Shown here: positions 1 through 15,100 of the stretch, piece after piece
Layout of the letters: every line of letters begins with the position of its first letter
Numbering within the stretch: the first letter of the stretch is position 1
NCBI RefSeq assembly: GCF_004027225.2
Contig: NC_044297.2
Location: 223,569-287,568 of the forward strand
Direction: 5' to 3'
Source: Strigops habroptila
Lineage: Eukaryota; Chordata; Aves; Psittaciformes; Psittacidae
Length of the DNA stretch: 64,000 nt
Notes under the pieces: generated by a model
Databases searched by the model: none
Told to the model about the DNA's origin: nothing
What the model saw: only the letters and a program-made list of their open reading frames with translations
Program-made: the position numbers and the translations under genes

Positions 1-170
1 GGCAGCTGTTACAAGTGGGGCAAGTGCTGAGGGGCAGCTCCCAACCTGAAAAGCTTGAAGTGCGCAGGTTGGCGCAGGCTGTGGGCAGCAGCAGGGTCCA
101 GGACCTTCAGAAGGCAACTGCTCTGCCCCTGGTGCAAAGAGGTCCCGTGCAGCCCCCCCGGCCTCCTCAC

Positions 171-3100
171 CTCCAGCCGACGGATGATTTCCCGGAGCGG
201 AAGAGCCGATTCACTTCCACCGATGAAAGTGGTTGTGGGCAGGTGGAAGACCTTGTCGAGGTCAGATTCATCCAGCCCGTAAAAGCCTGCAGGGTTTTTC
301 ATGGGTGGGACAAGCAAAAGCAAGAGAGAGAAGGAAGGAAGGGGGACGGGGGGACACCGTCATGCAGGGACCGGGTGCAATTTGGAGAGGTGGGGAAGGG
401 ACAAAAAAAAAAGGCAGCATAAAACCAAAAATAAGCATGAAGGAGGTTTATATGGATAAAAAGCCATAATTAAACCAAAAGACATTAAGCACAGAACCAC
501 AAAATTATTGTGAAAGGTAACGCAGGAAGCAAAACACAAAGCAATATATATATGCATGTAAATCAGCAATTAAAATCCAGGGTGAGAGTCAGGAAGTTTT
601 GTAGCCCCAAGAACGCAAAAAATACACCACAAATTGTAACAGAGGGGAAGAGAAAAGAAACAGGAATTGAGGAGTCACCGAACACAATGGAGGTATCGTC
701 ACATGGTTGGAATTGAAAATGAAGAGTCAACGCAGAGAAGGAAACAGTTAAAACAGACAAACCCCAAAGAGAGAGAGAAAGAGAAGCAAGAGAAAGAACA
801 TGGCATCAGGGCTCTGCAACGGACTCTCCTGAATAGCTCACCAGGAGCAGGCCAGCCAGCCGGCCCCGCAGGGGTTCTGCTGTCCAGATACTCCCTTGCC
901 CCAATTAACAGCCTTTTAATTAGGGGTTTAGCCTAGCTCTGTTCAGCAAACCCCATCCTTTTTGGTGTTGGCACCTCGTGGTTTGTAGGCAGCTCCTGCT
1001 TATGGCACGTGGTGCTGTGGGAGCTGGGCTGTGCCAGGAGCAGGGCTCAGAGCAGAACGTCGGGGTTTGGAGCTGCAGATGAGCCCCACCACCACCACCC
1101 ACAGCAGGTCTCTGCCAGGGCCTGGTGCAGCTCCATGGTCCCCCAGAGCCATCGGAGGTGCCTCAGGACCCACCAAAGCTCAGGGTTGTCTCTGGGGAAA
1201 CTGAGGCACATGGAGGAGAAGGGACCATGAACTCACTGAACCGATGCAGTGAGGTAACAGCAGAGCTGGGGAAGAGGCTGGGGAATCCCAAGACCCTCCT
1301 GCAGCAGGAGCTTGGCTGGAAGAGGGGTGGGTGAGCAGAGCTGCTGGCCCACAGCCCGGGCGCCTGTCGGGCTCCTGTTCATCTCTCCCAAACTCTCAAC
1401 AGAGCCAGGGCTCAAGGTGTTTCCTAACCCACGGCAGGAGCCACACACGAGGCAGCTACCACCACTCCTCCAGCTCCCCCAAACCAGCCCAATGCCCCAG
1501 CTGGGGTCTCTTTAAGGGAGGGTACAAGGGATACCCAGCCCCTCAAGAGCTGGCCCTCCTTGAATTTAATCTTAAAAGACTCTATCCCTTGCTCTCTGGT
1601 CAAAAATGGAGCATGAGCTAGAGATGGAGCTGTCTATGTCTTGTCCCTGCGCAGCCTCGAAGACAGCGCTCGCTGGAGCCTGGGAACACCCACAGCAAGC
1701 CTGGAGCAGAGGTTTCCCTGGTTGCAGCTGCCATCCATCCCTGCTCCGCCTGGCATCACCCTCCTGCACACTGCTAGTCCCAGGGGAAGAAATCAAAGCA
1801 GACCCTGAGGAGCGCAATGCTGGAGCCGTGCCTGGGAGCACTGAACTGCAGTGGCAGGAGCTGAGGGATTGGCCTCATGTCTTCAGGACTTCTCTGCGGT
1901 TCCAATCCAAACAAGTCCTGGAGAGAGGTGGCATTAGCACGGCACATCCCAGATAAACTGCTTGGCTGGAGGTTTCGGGGAAGCCTCAGTAACTTGCTGT
2001 GGCTCCCAGCGCCGCGGCGCAGGGCTTCGGCTGGCTCTGCCATGCCAGTTTGAAGACTCAGGCACGCTTTGGGGGTATCAGATTTTACAAGGAGTTTTCA
2101 GGGCTCTAAGCATCTCTGCTTCTGCTTTACTGCAGCCTGCCAGCTTTCCTGACAGCGCTCAGTATTTACAGGCAGCAATACCATCAGATGGGGGGAGGCT
2201 CGGGACGCACCAAAATGTGTGCTCTAGCAAGCCAGGCATGCAAACACAGCATGGGAAAGGCCAGCAAGGGGCTCTATCTGGGATCTCTACAGGTGAAGCA
2301 TCACTAACCAAGCACCTACATTACAACTTGTAGCGGGACAAATGAGAAATAAACACATCGAAAAACTCAAGAGTGGTGCGAGATGGGAGGGGTCCGGTCA
2401 CCAGCTTGGTTCATGCCCAGAATAACCTATTCAAAGAGAGTCCTGCACTCCAGAGGGTTAAAGGCTCATTAATTGCATACCTCCTACTGTTAACACTCTC
2501 AGCCGCTCCTTGAACACTGCGAGGTCTGGGGTGGGCAGGGAGGGGGGTGCAGAAAGGGAGAAGATAGAGAGACGCAGTCAAAGTTAGTACAAAAACCTGG
2601 AACCGTGAAAACTAGTCATGGAAAGCACAAGTCAAAAAATCACAGTATTTCAAATACAGTCAAAAACCAACAGAGGCAAAAGGTTGGGATGAGGATGACT
2701 ATGCACTAGGTGGAAAAAGAAATCCCTGCAGAAGGTCTAGCGATAGGAGGGACAAGCAGGGAGGGAAAAGGGGGCATCAGACACTGGGGAGCAGTTGAGC
2801 TGCATGGTTTGAGATCTCCTCTCCTCCTGCCCGCCACAGCATCTCCACCTCCTACCATCAAGTCATCCTCCTGCCAAGCTGCACCAAAGGGAGCACCACC
2901 CTCTGCAGTGCAGGGAGCTGCCTCCTGCCAACATCGGCTCCCAGGAGGATTTCAAGGACACCCCAAGGAGGCTCTGCTGCCTCCTTGGATCAGGGTGTAC
3001 AGCAGGAAGACCAGGGCACAGGAAGTAGGCACACACCACGCTGTGTTTCTCGAGTGTGCCATCTCCGGAGCTGCATTCCCCAGCTTGGTTAGGTGACCCA

Positions 3101-6100
3101 AGTGCCTCAATCTCACCCAGGTTACAAGAAAGGCTCTGGATACACTCCTCCTTTGGTCGGTGGGGAAAGATTTCACATTCAGGTGAGACCTTTCGTGAGC
3201 AAGGTCGCAAGACGGGGCAGAAGAGGTGGCAGCACTCCCAGCCCATCTCCCCACAGGGGCTTGCCTGGCTCCTCCCGAGCTGGAGGACAATTTCCATCAA
3301 ATCCCCCGGGCAAGAGGCAGGAGCAGCTGCCTTCCACGGACAGACAGGGGGACGGATGCTCAGACACACACCGCCTTCCACGCACCACCTGCATTTCAGT
3401 GTGGTAAGGTGTTATTTCCTTAGACAGGTCACATCAAGTTCCTGCAGTCATCTCATCCTTGTTTCACACCACTTACCATGCCAGATCAGCTGCAGAAGAC
3501 CAGGATGAGATTACTTTGGGTTTTAAATAGAAAAGACAAGAGAAAGAGCAATTTGGTGGCTCCAGCCCCACCACTCCTCAGGCCGAATACCCCAGGCCAG
3601 CTTTCTCTTCCTCTCCCTTATATTTTCTCCAAAGCTCACTGCTAAATCCAAAGAGAGCTTCCAAACCAGACACAAACTAGTTGCTAAACAAAAGGCAATT
3701 GAGAAGAAAGATCAATTTCTGAGATTAATCATGCAACTCCTTTGAATTACAGCACTGCCTGGTCATGGTTTAAGCTGTTGGCAGCAGAGCTCACACCACA
3801 AAAGCTGACCTTTAAGGATTTCACTGCTCAGAAACAAGATTATTTCCAAGTTTCAAAACTACTCCTGTTATTAACTGCTCTGTCAAGTGTTAAGAAATAC
3901 TCTTTCAAAGCAAAAAACAGCCAGAAGGATCTGCTAGAAATCAGCTTTCTCTGCCACACACCAGCAACACCCAATGTTAGGCTCGCTGGAGCTGTGCCCA
4001 CGCTCTGCACCAGCACCGCTTTCCTCCCCTCCTGCTGAGCACTGGTTGCAAGCTATGTTTGCCAAATTGTATTTTAAGATTGATCAGATGAGGTTTTCCA
4101 GGATAAGGATACCAGGGGAAAGTCTATTCAGTGTAAATCATACTTACAGCAAGATAATAAAGCCTCCTTTGATTAGACACAGCCATTTGAGTATGGGGTC
4201 TTAGCATGGGACACAACCCCAGCATGAGCTGGAGACTGATACCAGCACAGCTTGTTCCCAGGGTTCATTATTTCCTATGAATTCATGGATTCCTGGTAAT
4301 TAAATCAACACCAGCAACAGCAGTGACAGATATGTTAGTATGGAAGCCACAAAGAACAGGAATTAAACTTAATGCCTGGCTCAGACACAGAGATCACAGG
4401 CTGAGATTCTCTTCCAGCCGACCCTACAGACCAGCCATGCTTGCACACTTCCCACCCTGGTGAGCCGCTCTGCATCACGCTGCTGGGCTCATGACCACTC
4501 GCCCTGGGGGAGCAGGAGAAATGGAGCTTATTCCACTCCACCCAGATCCTGTTCCAGCTGCGACGATGCTTGAGCCCAGCTTTGCAGCTGGGGCTGCAAG
4601 GGATGACCTGTGTTTGGGTTGCTTTGGGCCCCTGGGCTCTTCTTCCTCTGAAGCAAAGACGCTGCTGGAGCACACCCTGCTTCAGAGGAACCACATGGAC
4701 AAAGCAAAAGGAGAGTCCTGTGAAGTAACTTTCATACTGCAACAGCCCCATGAGTTCAACGTCTAAGTGGAAAGCAGTAAGGAGCAATGTCCCTCAAGGC
4801 CCCATAACGGGACCAATGCAGTTTAATATCTTCATCAATGGCATGGACAGTGGATTGAGGGCACCTCAGCCAGGCTGCAGGTGACACCAAGCTGAGTGGT
4901 GCAGTTGATACACTGGAGGGAAGGGATGCCATTCAGAGGACCAGGACAGGATGCAGGAGTGGGCCCCTGTTAAGTTTATGAAGTTCAACAAGGCCAAGTA
5001 CAAGGGTTGGGGCAATCCCCAGTCCCAGCAGAGACTGGGGGATGGATGGATGGAAGGATGATGGATGGATGGATGGATGATGGATAGGGAGCAGCCTTGC
5101 AGAGAAGGATTTGGAGGTACTGGTGGGTGACAAATTGGACATGAGCTGGCAATGTCCACTTGCAGCCCAGAACTCCCCCGTGTGCTGGGCTGCACCCCAG
5201 CAGCGTGAGCAGCAGGTCAAGGGAGGGGATTCTGCCCCTCTGCTGCGCTCTCCTGAGACCACCCTGGGGGTCCCTTTTCTCATGAGGGAGAAGAGTCACT
5301 GCAACAACTTGCAGCTGTCCAGCTCTGGGTTTCATGCAGACCCTCCTCTCAAAAGGGAAACATGTCCACCAGGCACAGGGCTTCAGAGCTCTCCTCTGCT
5401 GCTCTGCTTCAGAAGGACTGTAGCACCCAATGCATAGGCCAAAAACCATGAACTACAAAAGAGTTTCCTCACTCTTTCCTCTGCCCAGCCCCTGAGAGCG
5501 GCTTCAAAGTCACCTACAAATATCTCCCTGCTCCCTTAGCAGTGCCAACTACACGTACTTGTGCTCTCTCCTGCGCCCGAGTTCATGGCCAACATCTCCC
5601 CACCTCTTCTGATCAAAATCTCACAGGCATAGGGCTTGCTCCAACTCAGAGCCAGCCGGCTCCTGAGGCGCAGCCAGAGCTTGGTCCTCAGGACAAGCAC
5701 ATCAGAAATCCAGACCTTGGGATGAAGCAGCTTCCCCATCATCCAGTGAGCCGAGACAACCAAAACCTAATTTTTGCCTCCCGCTCCCAGTACACGTAAT
5801 CCTGCATGAAGGTCCAGCAGGTCCAGGGCTGGTGTCCCTGTGCTGGCAGCTGAACAAGGAATCAAGGTGGTTTACATGCACCGTGCGCTCTGATCGGCTG
5901 TTTCAGTTGTGCGAGGTTAGTAGTCATTACTGCTGCTCTACTCTAAGTTAGAAGCATGCCTCTCGAGCGCTCGTAGTGCCAGGGTGACAACCCTTGGAAA
6001 GCACCAGCAAGGTGACAGAGCTCAGCGCCACAACCTCGCTCTAGCTAAAAGAATGGCAGCGTACTACAGAGATGAAGTGTAAAGCACATTGAGAGGCTCT

Positions 6101-9100
6101 GAGTTTAAGCACTTCCAGATTAGGATTTCAAGTCCTAGGCACCACACACGTTTCTGTGCAACACTCATGCATCTTTCGCTCAAAGGCATTGGGATCTCCA
6201 CCTCTCTACTCGGATGGGAATGCATCCCAAAGCTTCCTTGTTATGATCACTGGCAGGGCTCAGTCTTGGAAAAAGGGGGCAATTGTGGGATTTACAGATA
6301 CTGTGGCAAGCTGGGAGCGAAGGAGGGCAAGGCATCACCGCAGGGGCACACCAAGAGGTGCTCCTCAGCCCCAGTGAGACAAAGCCAGCCCATTCCCTCC
6401 GCTCTCAGGGCCCCCCAAGAGCAGCAAGGAGCTGAGGGAACAGACCTCCAGCTCTCACCACACAAAGCCTCTTTGCTTTGCATTTCCAGAGGATGCAATG
6501 GCTTCCACTCCTGAAGGAGTGAGTTCAATGACAAAGTTAATTGGCACCCACTGGAGGAGAAACGTGAGCCGAGCAATAAGGTTTTGGCACAGGACCCATT
6601 TGCCAGGGTGGCCGGACGGGGGCAGAACTGCTCCGCAGCAGCCGGTTGACTATGAATTTAGAGTGATCATTACTAAGGAAACTTAAGACCTTTCCCCCCT
6701 TACTGATGAAGCAATCTACCTACAAAGCTATGAAAGAGAGAGGAGCTCAAGCAATGCAGCACTAACTGCTCTCAAAGCCCTCACCCAATTTGTCTGTGGA
6801 TGTGATAATATCAGCTGGAAGGGAGGAGTCCAGATCTGCATCCAAGATGCCCAGTGGGTCGAGTTGTGCTACATGATGCCCTCGAATCTATGAAATGAGC
6901 CAGGAATGGAAAGGAGAACAGGTACCAAGAGGGAGAGGGGAAAGGGAGAAAAACAAAAGAGGGGAGGGGTAAAAAAGTTAAATTACATTAGAACAAATTT
7001 GCAGAGTAATTCTCACCAACGTTTGAAGAAACAGTTACTGGCGCATCATCAAAATTTACACAACTAATGCCAAGAGGATCAAGCTTTGCAATGTGATGAC
7101 CCCTGACCTGGAAGCAACAACACAGATTAGTCATTAACACATGTTAATTGCAGAAACATTCCTTAAAATAAAAATAAAAGGCATGCAGTTTCCCTCTTTA
7201 CATTTGCTGCAGAGCCACCCCCTCTTCTGGCTGCAACTAAAGCCTGGAGAAGTCTGATTTACTTTCAACAACAGCACATAGGTGTGAGTACCACCAGCTT
7301 CAAGGACTGCTCTGCTGTGCCGTGAAGCCATGGGGAAGGCAATCTCCTCCACAGCAGAGACCTTCCAGAACTGAGGTCCAAGGGTCTCCCACCACTTTTT
7401 CTGCATCCAACCTGAGTACCTCCTCTCTACAGATGCAGTAACTCCACACTGATGGTTTCTTCCTGAGCATCATAGCAACTGAAGAGTCCATCTTCCAGAT
7501 TTTGGCAGAGCTCTCTTGCCAACATGGCAGAGGAAACAAGCATTGCCACCAGCAGCAGTAGCTCCAGAAAGACATCTGAAGCACATGTGCCTGCCTGTGC
7601 TACCAGAAGTCAGCAGCTCACAGCATCCTTTTGGAGACAGGACCCTACAGCAGGAGCGGGAGCACTCTTCTGGGAAGTGGCAGGTGCAGAAATACCAAAT
7701 TGCTCTGGCAGCAGGAGAGCCTTGACGGCTCCTGGTGGCAGCACCAGGCCAGGAATCACCACCTGGGTCTGAATCCACGTCGGAAGCCACAGAGGTAATG
7801 GTGCGTTTTGCTTTTCCCTTCACAAGTGCCCACAGATGGACCTCAGTGCATCTTGCTGGGCAAACTCCATTTATCTCAGCAGCAGCCCCCTCCAGTTGGC
7901 ATGCCACAGCTTATTTCCTGACAGCTCCTGCTCTGGAAGCTTCAGGCTCAGCTCAGCTGGGAGCAGGACAGGAAAGACAACTGCCATGGTGCTGGTTGCG
8001 GTGCCGCCTTTCCGCTGCAGGAACGATGCTCCCAGCCATCAACCCTGTAGCCAGTTAGAATAAGTACTTGTATACAAGGGGATTACTAAACCTCTTGTAC
8101 AAACCACACAGACTGATCTGACTTTCTCTACCACAAAGGCATTCCTATCCAGAGTATCCCAATGGGGATTTAGGAAAGGATTTGTGTGGTTTTACCAGCC
8201 AGAGCCTGAAACCAGCCACGGCATTAAGGCAAACTGCCAAGAAAGCACCGATCCCCTGCCCTGCTCTCTGCAGGGCCAGATGACAACGTGCCCCGGAGCA
8301 CTGCTGGCCACATGGCAAGCTCTTCTTCTGGGCCAGCTTTGTCTGAGAACTATTTGCTTGTCTGTCTTGCAACAAAGCACGGGGCTGGCCCATCATCTAG
8401 CAGTTGGCAGGACACACGTTCAGCGCATGGCCAGGATGCTCTCACCAGGACCAGGAGGCCACTTTATCCAGCAAAGACCTTTGAGCTCGGAGTACCCGGT
8501 GGCTTTGAGGTCGACTCATCAGTTTGCAGGTACGCAGCAAATCCTCAGATTGGTGTGACAGCAAAGAAAGGGTCTCTTCCCCCATAGGAGCCATGCTGGT
8601 TGTTATTCTCCACATGCAACGCAAGCCTCTTAGCCCCCAACCCAAAACAAGACCACAGCAGGTATCTGCAGGAAGCATCACGCTTGCAGGCCCTGACCCT
8701 GACTGGGGACTTCAACCACCTGGACAGCTGACAGAAAAGCAATCCAGGAAACTACTAGAGAGGGTTGAGGACAACTTCCTAGCAGAGATGCTGGAGAGCC
8801 TGACCAGAGGAGAGGCAATGCTGAACTTGTTGACCTCTCCAATAAGTTGTTCTGCATTAGTGAGCAAAACTGGAGGTAGCCTAGGCTGCAGCGATCACAC
8901 CCTGGTGGAACTCTCAATCTTTAGGGGTACAGGACGGGTAGAGTCAGGACCCTAAACCTCAGGAAGGCAAACTTTCAGCTGGTTTGGGTGCTAGTGTGTG
9001 GGATCCCTTGGGACACTGCCCTCGGGGGCAAAGGGGTGAATGAGAGTGACAGAGCTCTTAGGGTGCAAGAGCTCCCAGTCCTGACATGCAAGAAGTTGGC

Positions 9101-12100
9101 CAGGGAAGGCAGGAGGCCGGCTGAGTGAAGTCAAGACCTCCGAGCCAAACTAACACACAACAGGAAAATGCACAGGCAGTGAAGGCAGAGATACACGTCT
9201 TGGGGAGATTACAGGGATACGGCCTGAGAGGGCAGGGATTGGTTCAGGAAAACCAAGGAGCAGCTGGAGCTGAACTTGGCTGGGGACGTGAGGAGTAACA
9301 AGAAGGGTTTCCTCAGGTACACTGGACAACAACGGAAGAAAAATAAACTGCATCCTCCAGTGACCCAAACAGGAGACCTGGCTACAGCCGGCATGGAGAG
9401 GATGGATCCAGCTCATCCAATTAAGAAGTAATTGCCTGGTGTTTTAAATATGTTCCCTATCACAGGTAGCACTTCCTCCTGCCTTCCTACCCTTTCATAC
9501 CTCCATACACTACACTGAACTCCCCCACTGCAGCTACGGCCCCACAGTGACACCGGGGTAGGAAGGGAGGTGGATTTCTCACAGAAGAGAACTTAGAAAA
9601 ATACATCCAAGAGCAATCACATCCCAGCGCCACCACTCAGAGACTGAGGAAGTGATGGGAATGCAGAAATGGTTACAGGTTTTGTGTTCAAATTGCTGAC
9701 TTGAAGCTGCTGCTTCCACTTGTTTGAACTTGGCATCTGCTCGCTTGTTCCACCAGTGAGAGCTGCATGGCCTTTAGACAGGTCACCAGGATCCGCCCGA
9801 GCTGGAGCGAGCTGGCAGCGTCACCTCCCATGGAGCCAGTCCCAAGGGAATATGCAGGTTGTCACGAACAGGTCCCTCCCTATGGAAAAACAGGCAGTGT
9901 TCCAGCACTGACACGGGCTCCTCGGTTCCAGCAGCAGGTGGGGCACGGGCACCTTCAAACCAGAGAGCAGGGCCAAGCCTGGGCAGATCTTTGGAATTGT
10001 CCAGTGCTGCAGTTCTTGCCTTAACCTGTGGGCCTGTGTGCTGGATTTCCTCAGATCTGAGCAGGAACGGGACCTGCAGCAGGTGCTTCTTTGCAGGAAC
10101 AGGTCACTCCTCCACAGCACCCGGGTTTGTTCACTTCTTGTCACAGCCCCAGTGAGAGATCCCCACACTTGACAAACTGGAGTGCAACCAGAGCTGAAAG
10201 GATCACACTGATGCAGAAACACATTTAAATGTTCTCTCGAGTTAAAATACTTGCTGGCCATCCTCTAGCCGGAAGATGTTTCCTTCCTGCTTGAAACTTG
10301 TGTCTCCCAGAAGGCTGACTTCAGCAGCATCCGTCTGAGTTGCAGCCCAGCAGCACCACAGCCCTCCTCCAGGTCGCAGATCACAAGGAGATGTTTCCTG
10401 AACTTTTATTTTAGGACCTCAGAAGTTCTTTCAGCATCACAGGGGAAGCAGGATGGGTGTCCCACACCACTGCTGAGCATGGCAGGAGCCCATAGCACAG
10501 GAGCATCATTCCAGAAGCCAGCAAACCACCAAGACCGCCCCTTCCCTGCATCATAATTGCTCCCTTTGAGTGACAATAGCTTTAATCTTCCTATTGTCCA
10601 GCAAAGCACCAGTTAAGCTTCTGCCCAGATCAGCAACTCCTCTTAAAAACCAGGCAGCCCAGCAGGCATCCAGCATGCTCTCCATGCCAAACACATGCAT
10701 CACCTGCACTAATCCAGCCCACCTCAGCCACTGCACACCCTTATATGCAGGGCAGGCTCCTCCTCGCACAGTCTCCTTACCTGATAAGCCCTGATGAGAG
10801 ACTGTACAGCAAGATGATCCTCCACCAGTTTATCTACGTTGGGCTGTGCTTGACCCAGGAAGTGGGCTTGGGTCAGCGTGGAAAGGCTGGTACTGAGTGG
10901 AGGGGGGCTTTGGTAAGCGGTGCCTGGAGCAGCTCCAGCATTGGCATTGCGAAAGAAGATGTCCCACGACTAGAAAAAGAGAAAGAAGAGAGAAGACAAG
11001 GTCATTATCCACGACCCAAACCTCTCCTCACTCGGGGGTACCGGGGTCTCAGCTCTATTGCCAAAGCAGGAAGTAAAATCCCCCAGGGACAGAGCTGCCT
11101 CCTCCCTGCGCCCCAGCTCACACAGCCACTGCTGAAGGCATCTGCTGCCTTCACCAATAGAGCACCAAAGCTCTCCTGCCATTCTAGTGATGCCATTATC
11201 CCTCCCGCATCCCTCTAGATTATTTCTTTTGGCATGAGACCATCCCTAGAGCCCTTCTCCCTCAGCAGCAGCAGTTGGGACAGGACATGGTGACACCCCT
11301 CACCCAGCTTGGCTCTTGAAATCTGTGACTCTGAGCAACAAGCCCCAGCCAGGCCTCCAGGCTCTTGTTTCCTGCTTTCCAGGAGACTGCCCTCTAAACA
11401 CCCACATTACTTTCTGAAATGGTTTCGCCCTGTAATCAAATACACCTCTTCCTTTTTTCCATGGTTTAAATGGCCCAGAACCCAGCATAAGCCACATTGT
11501 CCAGCCCTGAACCAGCAGCCTGAAGAGCCCTAAAGCATCCCAGACGAAACCCAAGCTGACCTGTCTACTGGGAGAGGCAGCAGCAGACCTGGGGAAGAGG
11601 AGAGACCAGCAGAGCGAAGTCCAAGCCACATCCTCCTGTCACGCTCTCACCCCTGCCATTGACTGATCCCAAAGGACAAGGGCAAGGCAAGCAGCACCCA
11701 TGCTTGGCGCGTACCCAAGACTGCAGCTACAGCAGCAGGTTTCAGCCCAGGGTCTCTCCTCCAACCTCAGCACGCTGCATGCCCCAAACCTCGTGTGTAG
11801 AGAGCACCAAACCAACTTCAGTGATGGTGCTGGAGTGGACCCAGAGAAGGGCAATGGAGCTGGTGCAGGGCCTGGAGTTCCTCATCGCAAATGTGATGAG
11901 GAACGGCTGAGGGACCTGGGGGGGGTTAGTCTGGAGAAGAGAAGGCTCAGGGGGGACCTTCTCGCTCTCTGCAACTGCCTGACAGGAGGATGGAGCCAGG
12001 AGGGGGCTGGTCTCTGCTCCCAAGGAACAAGGGATGGGACAAGACGAAACGGCCTCAAGCTGCACCAGGGGAGGTTTAGATGGAGCTGAGGAACAATTCC

Positions 12101-15100
12101 TTCCCCAGAAGGTGCTCAGGCATTGGAACAGGCTGCCCAGGGCAGTGCTGGAGTCACCGTCCCTGCAAGTGTTCACACCCCGTGTAGCCGAGGCCTCAGT
12201 GCCATGGGGCAGTGGTGGCCTTGGCAGTGCTGGGGAACAGTTGGACCTGATGATCTTAAAGGTCTTTTCCAACCGAGTTGATTCTGTTCTGTGATGCAGA
12301 GACAGGCGAAGCACTGCCCAGTCAACACAGTGTGTTTAAACCATGTCAAAAAGAGCCATGAGATCAACTCCAGTGGGGGTTTGGGGCAGAAAAAGCAGTT
12401 TTTGCACCACTAGGAGGGTGGAGGGGACTGGAAACCTGACCTTTGCCAGAGGAACACCAGCTCTCCCCCTTCCTCCATCACATGCCCCAGGAAGCTATTT
12501 CCAGCCCATATTTACCCAGACACCCCATCACGCACTTGCACAAGGTGAATATATTTAGAAACAGGTCATGCTGAAGGAACATAAATAAAATCTGGAATAA
12601 TTTGGCACCGTAACTGATAAATAATAGCTCCCAAAAGGAAAGAGGGGAAAAAAAACCACCCACAAAACGAAGATACAAAACACCCAACGCTGCTCCGATT
12701 GCTGCCTGCTAAAGGAAGGTTCAGTAGGAAAAGAGCTGCTTTTTGTATGATTCTTACTCCTGGTAAGGGCAGCCCAAACCCCTTCCCCTTCCCACGATCA
12801 CGGGTGCCCCCAAAGCCATTGGCTCCTGCAAGCAGGAGGTATAAACACCCTGAGATGGGCTCCGTGCCCTTGGGACAGGGAGGAAAATCTGGCTGGCTGC
12901 TTTGCGAGGTGGTTGAAGGCTGCTTTAATGCACTGGAAAATAAAAGATAGGCAACAAAGAGCATCTGCTGGCCCACGGAGGGCACTGGCAGTGGTGCTGG
13001 GGTGACAGGGACAGATCCAGGAGGCCTTTGTGACCTCCCCCCTTCTGACATTCAACGTTAACCTCCTGGAGATGCAATTTGCTTCTGTTTTGAAAGAAAA
13101 AGCTCATTCCAAGCTCTCCAAACAAGGTGTGGCACCAGCTTGGTCAGTTCAGGCACTTTCGCTAAATGCTTTATTGCCCAACGTAATTACAGAGTATTTC
13201 AGGCCAACTCTGGTGAAGGCTGTGGCCCTGATAAGCACCATGAAAACATCAGCTTTCAAGCTGCTGGTGTGGTTTTGAATTCAGGAGTATTCAAGAGCCA
13301 CCCCGGGGGTCTCTGGTGACCAGTGCAGGTGCCTTTGGAGCTCACGTACCCTCTGGGAGAGGCTGACCAGCCCCAGCTTTATCAAGGGAAGGACCTTGCC
13401 TTACTCCAGCCCTTGCTGAAGGTAGCGGCAGTAAAAAAGCTCATCGGGTTATTCCCCTCCAACCCCTCTGCCCATGGCAGCCCTGCAAGTGCTCCTGGGC
13501 TCTTACATATATACATAGGGTCTAACATATGTATTGGGTAAAGACAGCTCAAATTCACCTCATTTTTAGACCATCCTACAGCCACACATCCCACCATAGC
13601 CACAGCACAAGGCATCTGCCAGGCCAGCATTCCCAGCAGGATGGGAGAGAGCTGAGTTCAGGCTTTAGAGGGATTCTGAGCTCAGTTCTGAGAGCAGAGC
13701 TCACCACAGGCTTCTCCATCGAGAACAGCCCCAGAACAGCTCACCAAGTGAAACCAGAATCTTTCACTTCGTTTACCAGTCTTGTTTCCTGGAGCAGGGT
13801 GTGAAGAAGCTGTTCCCTCAGAGCTCTGGCACGCATGGCAAGGGGAGAGGGGTGACATTTCCCATCCGCCACTGGGCACCTCTAATTGGGCTGGTGCTGC
13901 TCCAGGCTGGGAGGTGCACCAGGGAGACATGGCCTCTACCTCCAGCTCAGGCTGTGTCCCTGCTCCTTTCTGCTGCCACAGACTTCAGGGAGCAGAAAGC
14001 ACTGACCAGACCTGCTCTGCGTGGACAGCAAACCATGCAGCACCTCCTGCTTTAGCAGCGAGAACAGGAGGAACATTCAGAGTTTAAGGCTGGAAGAGGA
14101 GAACCAAAGTCCCAGCAGGTAACCTGTGCTGAGAGTAGGGGGTCAAGCAGCTATTGATCAGCTCACGCTCTGCACATTGCCTTGTGCATAAACATATGGA
14201 CCATAACATAACCAAGGAACTTCAATTCTCTGTGGCACTCACTTCTGAAGACAGGTATTGAAACCCAAACATTTCAAACTCTTCAGGAGACTCCTACCAA
14301 ACCCAGGCCGGGCCCGTTGTGAGCACGACTGCAAAGGCCACAGCAAAGGCACTGCCCTGGGCCAGGCGCCGGGGTCTGGTCTCACTGCAGCCGGTGGGCT
14401 CTTGACATTGTGTCGGTGAAGCTGGGCCACACGTGTTGTAGTCATAAACCCACTTCAGTATCAAAATCAAACCACTAGCATATTAAAGACTGTTTGATGC
14501 ACATACCTATGGGGAAAGATGTACCCCTTTCATAGAATCACGGAATCAACCAGGTTAGAAAAGATCTTTAAGCTCATCAAGTCCAACTGTTCCCAGCACT
14601 GCCAAGGCCACCACTAACCCATGGCACTGAGGCCTCGGCTACACGGTGTGTGAACACTTGCAGGGACGGTGACTCCAGCCCTGCCCTGGGCAGCCTGTTC
14701 CAATGCCTGAGCACCCTTTGGGGAAGGAATTGTTCCTCAGCTCCATCTAAACCTCCCCTGGTGCAGCTTGAGGCCGTTTCCTCTTGTCCCATCCCTTGTT
14801 CCTTGGGAGCAGAGACCAGCCCCCTCCTGGCTCCATCCTCCTGTCAGGCAGTTGCAGAGAGCGATAAGGTCCCCCCGAGCCTTCTCTTCTCCAGACTAAA
14901 CCCCCCCAGGTCCCTCAGCCGTTCCCCATCACACTTGTGCTCCAGGCCCTGCACCAGCTCCGGTGCCCTTCTCTGGCCCCGCTCCAGCACCTCAATGTCT
15001 CTCTTGTAGTGAGGGGCCCAGAACTGGACATCACTTCAACTTACACACAGCGGCTGCTGTTTGGGAAGGCTGAACTTATCCCACATGTATGACCGCGGGT

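Larger units (their letters stand above)
287..6784 (-). other. OGDH intron after exon 4a
   Basis: A 6.5-kb intron. It holds one old CR1 fragment with a GGAT-type microsatellite (listed separately) and a purine-rich stretch near 740-800. No conserved exon was recognised in the rest. Confidence 0.8.
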
